Assembly: GCA_046330455.1 (NCBI GenBank)
Contig: JAXLSU010000009.1
Coordinates: forward strand, 114,529 to 178,528
DNA from: CAVQXR01 sp046330455
GTDB lineage: Bacteria > Actinomycetota > Thermoleophilia > Gaiellales > Gaiellaceae
Direction of reading: 5' to 3'
DNA length: 64,000 bases
The notes beneath the pieces are model-generated. The model did not search any database, was not told where the DNA came from, and was given only the letters and a program-made list of their open reading frames with translations. Within the stretch, counting starts at the first letter, position 1; each line of letters starts with the position of its first letter. Positions 34,896-43,197 of the stretch are shown here, in pieces. Position numbers and translations under genes: made by a program.

Positions 34896-36221
34896 ATGGG
34901 CGAAACCGCGGTCGAGATCATCGAGGGTTGGCGCGCCCGTGGTGTGCGGTGGGTGCGCTTCGAGATCCCCGATATGCACGGCACGAGCCGGTCGAAGATG
35001 GTGCCGGTCGAGCACGCGGCCGGGTTTGCCGAGCGCGGCCTGAACATGTACGGCGGCGCCGGGGTGCTGGATACGGCTTCGAGCGTGGTTCCGGGGACGC
35101 TCTACAACGAGGAGACCGGCTACGCGGACATGACGCTCGTTCCGGATCCCGCGACTGGCGGTCTCGTTCCGTGGTGTGAGGTGCCGACGGCCCGGTTCGT
35201 CTGTGACGCGTACGGCGTCGATGGGTCGCGGCTGGAGGCTCTGCCCCGCAGCGTCTTCGGGCGCGTGCTCGAGCGGTGCCGTTCGCATGGCTTCGAGCCG
35301 CTGATCGGCTTCGAGCCGGAGTTCTACCTCCTGGACGGCGAGTCGATGGGACGTCTCTTCGATGGTCTCCACATCTTCAACACCGTGCGTAACACGTACG
35401 TGCCCTTCCTTCAGACGCTGGTCGACACGGTGCGCGAGTACGGGATCGATGCGATCACGCACAACTGCGAGTACTCGGGCTCCCAGTACGAGATCCCGTT
35501 CGCGCCCGGTCTGGGTATGGTCGGGCCCGACCAGTGCTTCAGCTTCAAGAACGCGGCGAAGGAGCTCGCGCATCTGCACGGGTACGTGGCAACGTTCATG
35601 GGCAAGCCGTTCTCGGGCCTGGCCGGCTCGGGCAATCACACGCATGTGAGCCTGCTCGACGGCGATGGCCGCAACGTCTTCGGGGACGACTCCGCCGAGC
35701 AGGGGATCTCGGATCTGTGCCGGGCCTTCGTTGCCGGAAACCTGAAGTACGCCCTCGCGGTCTACACGCTGCTCGTGCCGACCGTGAACTGCCTCAAGCG
35801 CCGGCGTCCGCACACGTTCAGCCCGACGAACGTCTCGTGGGGTCTCGAGGATCGCTCGGCGCTCGTGCGGATCAAGGGCGGTTCGCAGGCTTCCCGCCAT
35901 GTCGAGCACCGTGCTCCGAGCGCGGCCGGCAATCCCTACCTGCTCGGGGCGGCGGTGCTCGGAGCGGGGCTGCTCGGGATCGAGGAGGGCCTGTCGCTCG
36001 GGCCGCCGGCTCCTGCCCCTGCCGAGGAGGATCCGACGATCACCCAGCTTCCCGTGGACATGCGCGAGGCGCTTCGCGAGCTCGAGTCCTGCGGGCCGAT
36101 CCGCGAGCTGCTGGGCGAGGAGTTCCTGGTTGCGTACACGACGATGAGACGCTACGAGCTGCAGCGATTCGAGGATCACGTCGGCGACTGGGAGTTCACC
36201 GAGTACGCGGAGCTGTACTGA
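34896..36221 (+). CDS. Glutamine-synthetase-like ligase (GlnT/gamma-glutamylamide synthetase type)
   Basis: A 441-aa GS-fold ligase, divergent from the two at 18-21 kb. The N-terminus is WVRFEIPDMHGTSRSKMVP, metal ligands lie in FEPEFYLL (E140, E142), the ATP/glutamate loop is GSGNHTHVSLLDG, and NCLKRRRPHTFSP plus DRSALVRI mark the substrate pocket. No adenylylation site is seen. Beside GlxBCD it matches the glnT-glxBCD pairing of rhizobia and the GMAS-MgsABC pairing of methylotrophs, so the substrate is probably an amine. ATG at 34896 follows GGAAGGGGAGAG. The stop overlaps the saccharopine-dehydrogenase-like gene (TGATG). Confidence 0.9.
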   Translation: MGETAVEIIEGWRARGVRWVRFEIPDMHGTSRSKMVPVEHAAGFAERGLNMYGGAGVLDTASSVVPGTLYNEETGYADMTLVPDPATGGLVPWCEVPTARFVCDAYGVDGSRLEALPRSVFGRVLERCRSHGFEPLIGFEPEFYLLDGESMGRLFDGLHIFNTVRNTYVPFLQTLVDTVREYGIDAITHNCEYSGSQYEIPFAPGLGMVGPDQCFSFKNAAKELAHLHGYVATFMGKPFSGLAGSGNHTHVSLLDGDGRNVFGDDSAEQGISDLCRAFVAGNLKYALAVYTLLVPTVNCLKRRRPHTFSPTNVSWGLEDRSALVRIKGGSQASRHVEHRAPSAAGNPYLLGAAVLGAGLLGIEEGLSLGPPAPAPAEEDPTITQLPVDMREALRELESCGPIRELLGEEFLVAYTTMRRYELQRFEDHVGDWEFTEYAELY

Positions 36222-37396
36222 TGCGCATCGCGGTGATCGGAGGCGCCGGCGGGATGGGGCGGGTCACCGTCGCCGATGCTGCGCGCGGCGAGGGAGTCGA
36301 GGAGGTCCGGATCGTCGACCGCGACACAGGTCGCGCCGAGCGGCTCGCCGCCGAGCTCGGCGGGGTCGTCACCGTGGGAACCGCCTCGGCCGACCTCGCG
36401 CGGGAGATCGGCGGCGTCGACTGCGTGGTCAACGCTGCGAGCCATATGCTCAACGTTCCCGTCATGCAGGCGTGCCTGGAGGTCGGCGCCCACTACACCG
36501 ACCTCGGCGGCCTCTTCCACTTCGCGCTGCGCCAGTACGAGCTCGACGAGGCGTTCGGCGAGGCGGGGCTCGCCGCCGCCATCTCGATGGGCTCGGCGCC
36601 GGGCCTCACCAACATGCTCGCCGCGGCCGGGGCCGCGGTGCTCGATACCGTCGAGTCGGTCGAGATCGTCGACGCGTTCATCCCGGGTCGACTGCAGGAT
36701 CCCGACGAGCCGTACGTGCCGCCGTATGCGGCGGGAACGATCATCGACGAGTTCACGGCCGACGCCGCGCAGTTCCTCGACGGCGAGCTACGCATGCTGC
36801 CGGCCGCGTCGGGCTCGAAGGTCTACGAGTTCCCGGAGGGCTCGGCCGAGTGCGTCTACACGATCCACTCGGAGCCTGCGACCCTCCCCCGATCCTACGC
36901 CGACCGTGGAATCAGGAATGTCGAGTGGCGGCTCGGCCTTCCGGCGCTCGACGTGGCACGCCTGCGCTCGTTCATCGCCTCCGGATTGACGTCGACCGAG
37001 CCCGTTCGCGTCGGCGACGACGAGATCGTCCCGCGGGACGCTCTCGTCGCGGTGCTGATGCGGCAGGCGCAGACGGTCGAGGTCGAGCCCGATCCCGGCG
37101 GCGTCGAGTGGTTCCGGGTGTTCGTGACCGGGCGGAAGGGCGGGGTCGAGCAGACCGTGGTCGCGGAGATGCGCGTCGCCGAGTCGCAGGGATTCGAGCA
37201 CGGCGCCGGCGCGACGGTGACCGGCGTCCCGCCCTCGATCGCCGCGCAGATGCTCTGCCGCGGCGAGCGGCTCCGCGACGGCGTCGGTGGCCCCGAGGCG
37301 ATGCTTCCCGTCGGTGGGTTCTTCACGGAGCTCGCCCGGAGGGGGCTCCGGGGAGAGCTCGTCGGGGCGGACGGTACGCGAAGCCCGCTCGCGTAG
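36221..37396 (+). CDS. Saccharopine dehydrogenase family protein
   Basis: A 391-aa NAD(P)-dependent enzyme with an N-terminal Rossmann fold (MRIAVIGGAGGMGRVTVADA), VVNAASHMLNVPVMQACLEVGAHY, and MGSAPGLTNMLAAAGA, all typical of saccharopine dehydrogenase/carboxynorspermidine synthase relatives. Saccharopine is an N-alkylated glutamate, and this family oxidises or reduces such C-N bonds. Translational coupling to the ligase and the Glx neighbourhood make it a candidate for splitting an N-substituted glutamate into glutamate and an aldehyde. That role is inference; amino-acid reductase or lysine-related functions are alternatives. Confidence 0.85.
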   Translation: MRIAVIGGAGGMGRVTVADAARGEGVEEVRIVDRDTGRAERLAAELGGVVTVGTASADLAREIGGVDCVVNAASHMLNVPVMQACLEVGAHYTDLGGLFHFALRQYELDEAFGEAGLAAAISMGSAPGLTNMLAAAGAAVLDTVESVEIVDAFIPGRLQDPDEPYVPPYAAGTIIDEFTADAAQFLDGELRMLPAASGSKVYEFPEGSAECVYTIHSEPATLPRSYADRGIRNVEWRLGLPALDVARLRSFIASGLTSTEPVRVGDDEIVPRDALVAVLMRQAQTVEVEPDPGGVEWFRVFVTGRKGGVEQTVVAEMRVAESQGFEHGAGATVTGVPPSIAAQMLCRGERLRDGVGGPEAMLPVGGFFTELARRGLRGELVGADGTRSPLA

Positions 37397-37405
37397 GGAC
37401 GGTGT

Positions 37406-37496
37406 GGGCCGGATCTCATCCGGCCCTGAAGCCCCTTCGGATCAGGCGGGGCGAGACTGCGCCCGGCTCCTGCAGGGGCCGGATCTCATCCGGCCC
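37406..37496. repeat. Dispersed GGATGAGATCC palindrome, copies 3 and 4
   Basis: Two perfect 21-nt copies, GGGCCGGAT-CTC-ATCCGGCCC, at 37406-37426 and 37476-37496, 70 bp apart in the same orientation. They fill most of the 128 bp between the saccharopine-dehydrogenase-like and ferredoxin genes. Paired hairpins here could act as a transcription or mRNA-processing barrier. Confidence 0.8.
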
Positions 37497-37524
37497 TCCT
37501 TCGGCGGGCGCATACAATGGCCCC

Positions 37525-37755
37525 ATGGGCAACGTCTTCATCGAGATCGACGCCGACGTCTGCATCGGGATCGGGAAATGCGAGGAGCTCGAGCCGAACG
37601 CGGTCGACCTCGGCGACGACGGTGTCTCGCGCCCGCGCGAGGGGATTGCGCTGCCTCGCGAGCGCGCCGAGAAGATCGTCAAGCGCTGCCCGAGCGGGGC
37701 AATCTCGATCGTCGCCGACGCGCCCGAGGACGCACGGGTCGCCGACCCCGCCTGA
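37525..37755 (+). CDS. Single-cluster ferredoxin ([3Fe-4S] P450-type)
   Basis: A 76-aa ferredoxin with Cys in CIGIGKC and a third cluster Cys-Pro in VKRCPSGAISI. The spacing CxxxxxC...CP, lacking the middle Cys, is that of actinobacterial [3Fe-4S] ferredoxins that feed cytochromes P450. It starts at the ATG at 37525. No P450 is adjacent; the two in this window lie 8-10 kb away. It could also serve the Glx flavoprotein, whose electron donor is not otherwise apparent. Confidence 0.85.
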   Translation: MGNVFIEIDADVCIGIGKCEELEPNAVDLGDDGVSRPREGIALPRERAEKIVKRCPSGAISIVADAPEDARVADPA

Positions 37756-37801
37756 GCCGCAGCTCGCCCTAACACCTTCGGGCTGAATACGATCAGCCTC
37801 C

Positions 37802-40177
37802 ATGACTGACCTCGGGCCACTCGAGGCGGAGACCTGTCGCGACTACGTGGTGCCGAAGCTGCACCGGGCGCTGTGGTCGCCCGAGCAGATCGTCGAGCAG
37901 TACCCGATCACGCACGGGAAGATCACCGTCGCCCGTGGCAAGCACCGCAGGGGAGATCCGCTGCGGGCCGACTATCTGCTCGAGATGGCATCGGGCTTCC
38001 CGGTCGGCGTGGTCGAGGCGAAGAGGGAGTACAAGCTCCCGTCCGACGGACTCCAACAGGCCATGCGGTACGCGGAGCTCCTCGATCTCCCGCTCGCCTA
38101 CTCGACGAACGGGAAGGGCATCGTCGAGCACGACTTCGACACCGGTGCCCAGACCGAGCTGAATGCGTTCCCGTCGCCATCCGAGGCGTGGGCTCGCTTT
38201 CGTACGTGGAAGGGCATAGACGACGGTGCCACCGCCGCCCTGCTTCTCCACCCGTTCGCTCGCCAGCTCCGGAATCCCGACGGCACGGTGAAGGAGCCGC
38301 GGTACTACCAGCGGGTCGCGATCGAGCGGGCGCTCGAGGCGATCCTCGGCGGCCGGAACCGCGTCCTGCTGACCCTCGCGACCGGTACGGGCAAGACGTT
38401 CGTCGCACTCCAGATCATCTGGAAGCTCACGGCCGGGATGTGGCCGGCCGCCAACCGCAAGCCGCGCGTCCTCTACCTCGCCGACCGCAACATCCTCGTG
38501 GATCAGCCGATCAGCCGAGAGTTCAGGCCCGTCTTCGGTGACGCGATCTGGAAGATTCAGACCGACCTCAAGACGGGTCGCGAGATCTACTTCGCTCTCT
38601 ACCAGGCGCTCGCGGACACGGGTGACAGCCTTGGCCTGTTCAGGGAGTATCCGCCGGACTACTTCGACCTGGTCGTCGTGGACGAGTGCCACCGCGGCAG
38701 TGCACGGGACGAATCGAGCTGGCGCGCCATCCTCGAGCACTTCTCGGCGGCTACACAGCTCGGCATGACGGCGACGCCGCTCCGCGAGGACAACCGGGAC
38801 ACGTACGCGTACTTCGGCGATCCCGTCTACGAGTACGCTCTGAGGCAGGGGATCGACGACGGCTTTCTCGCCCCGTACCGCGTGCGTCGCGTCGTCCTGA
38901 GCCCCGATGCCTACGGCTGGCAACCAGAGCAGGGCCAGCTCGATCTCTTCGGCAGGGAGATCCCTCCGGACCTCTACGAGACCAGGCATTTCGAGCGCGT
39001 CGTTTCGCTGCTCTCCCGCACGGAGGTGGCGGCCAGGCACCTCACCGAGTACCTGAGGCGCACGGACCGGATGGCGAAGACGATCGTGTTCTGCGTCGAC
39101 TCCGAGCACGCGGAGCAGATGAGGGCGGCTCTCCACAGTGAGAACCAGGACCTCACCCGCCAGTATCCGCACTACGTCGCACGGATCGTTTCGGTCGAAG
39201 GCGACGTGGGGAAGGAGCACCTCGACAACTTCGGCGACGTGGATTCCGAGACGCCCGTCATCGCCACGACCTCGAAGCTGCTCTCCACGGGTGTCGATCT
39301 CCCGACCGTGAAGAACATCGTCCTCTTCAAGCCGATCGGGTCGATGGTGGAGTTCAAGCAGATCATCGGTCGTGGCACCCGCCTCTACCCCGACGCCGAC
39401 AAGCTCAGCTTCGAGATCATCGACTACTCGGGTGCGACGGCGCTGTTCGAGGATCCCGAGTTCGACGGGCCTCCCGAAGGGATCCTCGACGAGGAGATCG
39501 ACGCCGAGGGCGAAGTGGTAGAGCCGCTCGAGGTGCACGAGCCCGAGCCCGAGTTCGACGCCGGGGAAGGTGAGCTCGGCGAGGATGAGCTCGAGGAGCG
39601 CGGCGCGCGCAAGCTGTACGTCGACGACTCGGATGTCTGGGTGACAGCCGAGGGTATCTACCTGCCTGATGTCGAGTCCGGGAGGCTCAGGCTCGTCGAC
39701 TACGCCGACTATGTCGCCGGTCATGTCCGCCGGCTCGTTACGAGCCCGTCAGAGCTTCGTGAGCGGTGGCGAAGCCGTGAGGATCGCGCGAGGCTCGAAG
39801 AGCTCCTCGCACAGCGAGGTGTCTCGTTCGACGAGCTTGCCGAGCGTCTCGGGCACCCCGAGGCCGATCCGCTCGATCTCCTCGTCTTCGTTGCCTGGAA
39901 CGGGCCGGAAGTCAGTCGTCGCGACAGGGCGAACCGTCTGCGGCGGGAGCAAGCGACGTTCCTGGAAGGCTTCGTCCCCGAGGCGCGCGCGATTCTCGAG
40001 GAGCTGCTCGAGAAGTACGCCGAGCACGGCATCGGTCAGCTCGAGGACCTGGCGATCCTCGAGGTTCCGCCGCTCACGGACTTCGGAACGCCGGTCGAGA
40101 TCGCCGGGCGGTTCGGGGGAGCTGAGAATCTGCGGCGGGCGGTGCAGGAGCTGCAACGGCGTCTCTACTTGACGTAA
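37802..40177 (+). CDS. hsdR: Type I restriction enzyme, R subunit (EcoEI-like)
   Basis: A 791-aa motor/nuclease subunit. The N-terminal RecB-like nuclease shows D57 (RADYLLEMASG) and E72-x-K74 (VEAKRE). The helicase core has Walker A ATGTGKT (193-199), DECH (294-297), MTATPLRED, TSKLLSTGVDLPTV and QIIGRGTRLYPD. The last 150 residues match the EcoEI_R C-terminal domain. It cleaves DNA distant from unmethylated target sites when assembled with HsdM and HsdS. It is complete and undamaged. The TAA stop is followed by a relatively AT-rich 60-bp gap before the abiE pair. Confidence 0.95.
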   Translation: MTDLGPLEAETCRDYVVPKLHRALWSPEQIVEQYPITHGKITVARGKHRRGDPLRADYLLEMASGFPVGVVEAKREYKLPSDGLQQAMRYAELLDLPLAYSTNGKGIVEHDFDTGAQTELNAFPSPSEAWARFRTWKGIDDGATAALLLHPFARQLRNPDGTVKEPRYYQRVAIERALEAILGGRNRVLLTLATGTGKTFVALQIIWKLTAGMWPAANRKPRVLYLADRNILVDQPISREFRPVFGDAIWKIQTDLKTGREIYFALYQALADTGDSLGLFREYPPDYFDLVVVDECHRGSARDESSWRAILEHFSAATQLGMTATPLREDNRDTYAYFGDPVYEYALRQGIDDGFLAPYRVRRVVLSPDAYGWQPEQGQLDLFGREIPPDLYETRHFERVVSLLSRTEVAARHLTEYLRRTDRMAKTIVFCVDSEHAEQMRAALHSENQDLTRQYPHYVARIVSVEGDVGKEHLDNFGDVDSETPVIATTSKLLSTGVDLPTVKNIVLFKPIGSMVEFKQIIGRGTRLYPDADKLSFEIIDYSGATALFEDPEFDGPPEGILDEEIDAEGEVVEPLEVHEPEPEFDAGEGELGEDELEERGARKLYVDDSDVWVTAEGIYLPDVESGRLRLVDYADYVAGHVRRLVTSPSELRERWRSREDRARLEELLAQRGVSFDELAERLGHPEADPLDLLVFVAWNGPEVSRRDRANRLRREQATFLEGFVPEARAILEELLEKYAEHGIGQLEDLAILEVPPLTDFGTPVEIAGRFGGAENLRRAVQELQRRLYLT

Positions 40178-40209
40178 TCCTTCGTAATAACTGGAGTTTT
40201 GCGTACTAT
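40173..40209 (+). promoter_or_regulatory. Candidate abiE promoter with CGTA repeats
   Basis: Unusually AT-rich for this genome. A TACTAT -10-like box (40204-40209) lies 17 bp after a weak TTCGTA -35. CGTAAT at 40173 and 40183 and CGTACT at 40202 are spaced 10 and 19 bp apart, one and two helical turns. AbiEi antitoxins repress their own promoter, so these may be its operator half-sites. Confidence 0.35.
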
Positions 40210-40239
40210 CTACACGTGAAACTATCATGGAGAGCAAGG

Positions 40240-40839
40240 ATGACGACAACTGCTCGACGAACAGACCTCCGGCGACAGCTCGCCGCTGTCGCCCGGCAGC
40301 AGTCGGGCTACTTCACCGCGGCTCAGGCTCTTCGAGTCGGCTACGGATACCCGGCGCAGAAGTACCACACAGATCGGGGAAACTGGCTGCGCGTCGACCG
40401 AGGCATCTACCGCCTTCCCGAGTGGCCAACCGGGCCCCACGACGACCTCGTCCGCTGGTCTCTCTGGAGCGGTCACCGAGCGGTCGTGTCCCATGAGACC
40501 GCCCTCGCGGTCCATGGGCTCGGCGATGTCGACCCCGTACGGGCGCACCTGACGGTGCCGCCTCGCTTCCGGGCCCGCGCCAAGGGCGTGGTGCTCCATC
40601 GGGGTGAGCTCGAGAGCCGTGACGTGCAGCAGCACGAGGGCTATCGCGTGACGACCCCCCTTCGCGCGCTCGTCGATGTCGCCGCCGGCGCGCTCGAGCT
40701 CGACCAGCTTGGCCGTGCGATCGGAGAGGCGCTGGACCGGGGGATGGTCACCAGGCGGCAGCTCCGAGAGGGAGCGGATCGGCTCGGCCCTCGCGCAGCG
40801 CTACGGATCGAGCGGGCGCTCTCCGGGACGGCGGATTGA
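40240..40839 (+). CDS. abiEi: AbiEi-type antitoxin (type IV toxin-antitoxin)
   Basis: 199 aa. An N-terminal winged-helix region (LAAVARQQSGYFTAAQALRV, GNWLRVDRGIYRLPEWP) is followed by the AbiEi central and C-terminal domains (VVSHETALAVHGLGDVDP, HLTVPPRFR, TTPLRALVDVAAGALELDQL). AbiEi proteins bind DNA to autorepress and counter the AbiEii toxin without direct binding. I choose ATG at 40240, preceded by GGAGAG; a GTG at 40216 is the alternative. The stop overlaps the AbiEii start. Confidence 0.85.
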   Translation: MTTTARRTDLRRQLAAVARQQSGYFTAAQALRVGYGYPAQKYHTDRGNWLRVDRGIYRLPEWPTGPHDDLVRWSLWSGHRAVVSHETALAVHGLGDVDPVRAHLTVPPRFRARAKGVVLHRGELESRDVQQHEGYRVTTPLRALVDVAAGALELDQLGRAIGEALDRGMVTRRQLREGADRLGPRAALRIERALSGTAD

Positions 40840-41708
40840 CACGCTACGAGACTCCCCGCCAGCTCAGGCAGGCGCTCGAGGATCGTCTCCGGTTGCAGTC
40901 GCAGGCGACGGGCATGGCGCTGGATCGGCTCCGCCGTGCCGCAGCCGTCGAGCGACTCATCGTCCGCCTCGAACACGCCGAGCCCGGCTGCTATGTGCTC
41001 AAGGGCGGGATGGCCCTCGAGCTGCGCCTCGGTGCTCGCGCCCGGGCAACCCGGGATGTGGATCTTGCAATGCGTCGCCCTTCCGCCGATGGCGAGGAAC
41101 TCCGTGAGCGACTGATCGAGGCACTTGCGCTCGACGTCGACGGCGACTCGTTCACCTTCGAGGTCGGGCCCTCCTCGCGGCTTGGCCCGGAGGAGGCAGG
41201 GCGCGAGGCGTGGAGGTTCACCGTCCGGGCATCGCTCGACGGGAGGAGCTTCGACACGCTTCGTCTCGACATCGTCCCGAGCGACGAGGTTGCCGACACG
41301 GATCGGCTTCAGCTTCCGGGCGCCCTCGCGTTTGCCGGAGCGCCGATCCGGAGCGTGGAAGCCGTCGCTCCGACGCAGCACTTCGCGGAGAAGCTCCACG
41401 CCCTCACGCGTGACTACGGGGCGGATCGTGAGAACACGCGCGTTCGGGATCTCGTCGATCTCGTACTGTTCATCGAGGCCTCCCTCGCCGACCCGGCCGA
41501 GCTCCCGCAAGTGACCCGCACCGTGTTCGACCGGAGGTCGACGCATCCGCTGCCGGACACGATCCCCGATCCGCCACCGTCGTGGACGCCGACCTATGCC
41601 CTGTTCGCCGACGATCTGCACATGCGCGCGAGCACGGTCGCGGAGGCGATGGTCGTCCTTCGGGAGTACCTGGACAGACCGCAGGGAAGAGAGGAGCCGG
41701 GCACCTGA
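40836..41708 (+). CDS. abiEii: AbiEii nucleotidyltransferase toxin
   Basis: A 290-aa nucleotidyltransferase-fold protein. The active site shows YVLKGGMALELRLG and RATRDVDLAM, the GS/DxD-like motif of DUF1814/AbiEii. HFAEKLHALTRDY and RVRDLVDLVLF are the conserved helical motifs. AbiEii toxins block growth after phage infection; some act on tRNA 3' ends. The TTG start at 40836 overlaps the antitoxin stop (TTGA), typical of co-regulated TA pairs. The pair is nested inside the hsd operon. Confidence 0.88.
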   Translation: MTRYETPRQLRQALEDRLRLQSQATGMALDRLRRAAAVERLIVRLEHAEPGCYVLKGGMALELRLGARARATRDVDLAMRRPSADGEELRERLIEALALDVDGDSFTFEVGPSSRLGPEEAGREAWRFTVRASLDGRSFDTLRLDIVPSDEVADTDRLQLPGALAFAGAPIRSVEAVAPTQHFAEKLHALTRDYGADRENTRVRDLVDLVLFIEASLADPAELPQVTRTVFDRRSTHPLPDTIPDPPPSWTPTYALFADDLHMRASTVAEAMVVLREYLDRPQGREEPGT

Positions 41709-41709
41709 G

Positions 41710-43197
41710 ATGGCACGGGAACGGAAAGTCAGCCAACCGGCGACGCCGCAGGCGAAGCTGAACGCGGCGATCAAGAGCGCCCGCGACATCATGCGCAAGG
41801 ACGCGGGCCTGAACGGTGACCTCGACCGGATCCCGCAGCTCGCCTGGCTTCTGTTCCTCCGCGCGTTCGACGCACTCGAGGAGCGGCGCGAGGTGACCGA
41901 GCACGACTACCGACCCGCGATCGAGGAGCCCTACCGTTGGCGTGACTGGGCAGCCGATCCGGTCTCGGGACGAACGGGCGCCGACCTGCTCGACTTCGTC
42001 AACGGCGAGCTTCTGCCGTACCTGCGTGGCCTCAGCGGGGTCGGCGAGCACGACCCTCGCGACACGCTGGCCGCCGTCTTCAGGGAGACGTACAACCGGA
42101 TGCTCTCGGGCTACCTGCTGCGCGACGTCGTCAACAAGGTCGGTGAGGTCAACTTCAACTCCTCCGACGACATCCACACGATGGCCCACCTCTACGAGTC
42201 GATGCTCCGCGAGGTGCGCGACGCGGCCGGCGACTCGGGCGAGTTCTACACGCCGCGGCCGGTGATCCGGTTCCTCGTCCATCAGGTCGACCCGCGGCTC
42301 GGCGAGACGGTGCTCGACCCCGCCTGTGGGACGGGCGGGTTCCTGGTCGAGACGTACGAGCACCTGGTGCCGCAGGTCGAGACGGTCGAGCAGCGCCGTG
42401 CCCTCCAGGCCGACCTGCGCGGGGTCGAGAAGAAGCCCCTGCCCTATCTGCTCGGGATGATGAACCTCGTCCTTCACGGCGTCGAGCAGCCCTCGATCGT
42501 GCGCGACAACGCGCTCGCCTACCCGGTGACGCAGATCCGCGCCGCCGACCGGGTCGACGTCGTCCTCACGAACCCGCCGTTCGGCGGTGAGGAGGAGAAG
42601 GCGATCCAGACGAGCTTCCCCGAGGCGACCCGGACCGCCGAAACGGCGCTCTTGTTCGTGCAGCTCGTCGAGCGGATCCTGAGGTCGGGAGGGCGCTGCG
42701 GGATGGTCGTGCCGAACGGCTTCCTGTTCGGCGACGGCGTCGCCGCCCGGGTGAAGGAGCGGCTCCTTCGGGAGTGTGACCTGCACACGATCGTGCGGCT
42801 CCCCGACGGCGTGTTCGCGCCGTATACCGACATTCCGACCAACCTCCTGTTCTTCGAGAAGACAGGGCGGACGAAGGCGGTCTGGTTCTACGAGATCGCT
42901 CCGCCCGAAGGCCGCAAGAAGTATTCGAAGACGAGGCCCATGCGCTTCGAGGAGCTCGCCGACTGCCAGGCCTGGTGGGGCGGGCCTGAGCGCGAAGGCA
43001 GGGTCGAGAACGAGCGCGCCTGGCGCGTTCCGGTCGGGGAGATCGAGGCCGACGGCTTCAACCTCGACCGTCGCAACCCGAACCGGCCCGACGACCTCGC
43101 GCATCGTCCGCCCGAGGAGCTGGTCGCCGAGCTGATCGAGAACGAGCGCGAGATCATGCGGCTACTCGAGGAGATCCAGGCGGAGCTCGCGTCGTGA
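41710..43197 (+). CDS. hsdM: Type I restriction-modification DNA methyltransferase, M subunit
   Basis: A 495-aa N6-adenine methyltransferase. The N-terminal HsdM helical domain (LAWLLFLRAFDALEERRE) precedes motif I VLDPACGTGGFLVETYEH and catalytic motif IV NPPFGGEEEK. GEFYTPRPVIRFLVHQVDP is the usual segment before motif I. It starts one base after the AbiEii stop. Its own stop overlaps the hsdS GTG start, so M and S are made in step. Confidence 0.96.
   Translation: MARERKVSQPATPQAKLNAAIKSARDIMRKDAGLNGDLDRIPQLAWLLFLRAFDALEERREVTEHDYRPAIEEPYRWRDWAADPVSGRTGADLLDFVNGELLPYLRGLSGVGEHDPRDTLAAVFRETYNRMLSGYLLRDVVNKVGEVNFNSSDDIHTMAHLYESMLREVRDAAGDSGEFYTPRPVIRFLVHQVDPRLGETVLDPACGTGGFLVETYEHLVPQVETVEQRRALQADLRGVEKKPLPYLLGMMNLVLHGVEQPSIVRDNALAYPVTQIRAADRVDVVLTNPPFGGEEEKAIQTSFPEATRTAETALLFVQLVERILRSGGRCGMVVPNGFLFGDGVAARVKERLLRECDLHTIVRLPDGVFAPYTDIPTNLLFFEKTGRTKAVWFYEIAPPEGRKKYSKTRPMRFEELADCQAWWGGPEREGRVENERAWRVPVGEIEADGFNLDRRNPNRPDDLAHRPPEELVAELIENEREIMRLLEEIQAELAS

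Noticed and set aside
37793..39724. 643-codon open frame antisense to hsdR
   Set aside because: Shadow frame from GC-rich codon bias; hsdR on the other strand has complete helicase and nuclease motifs.
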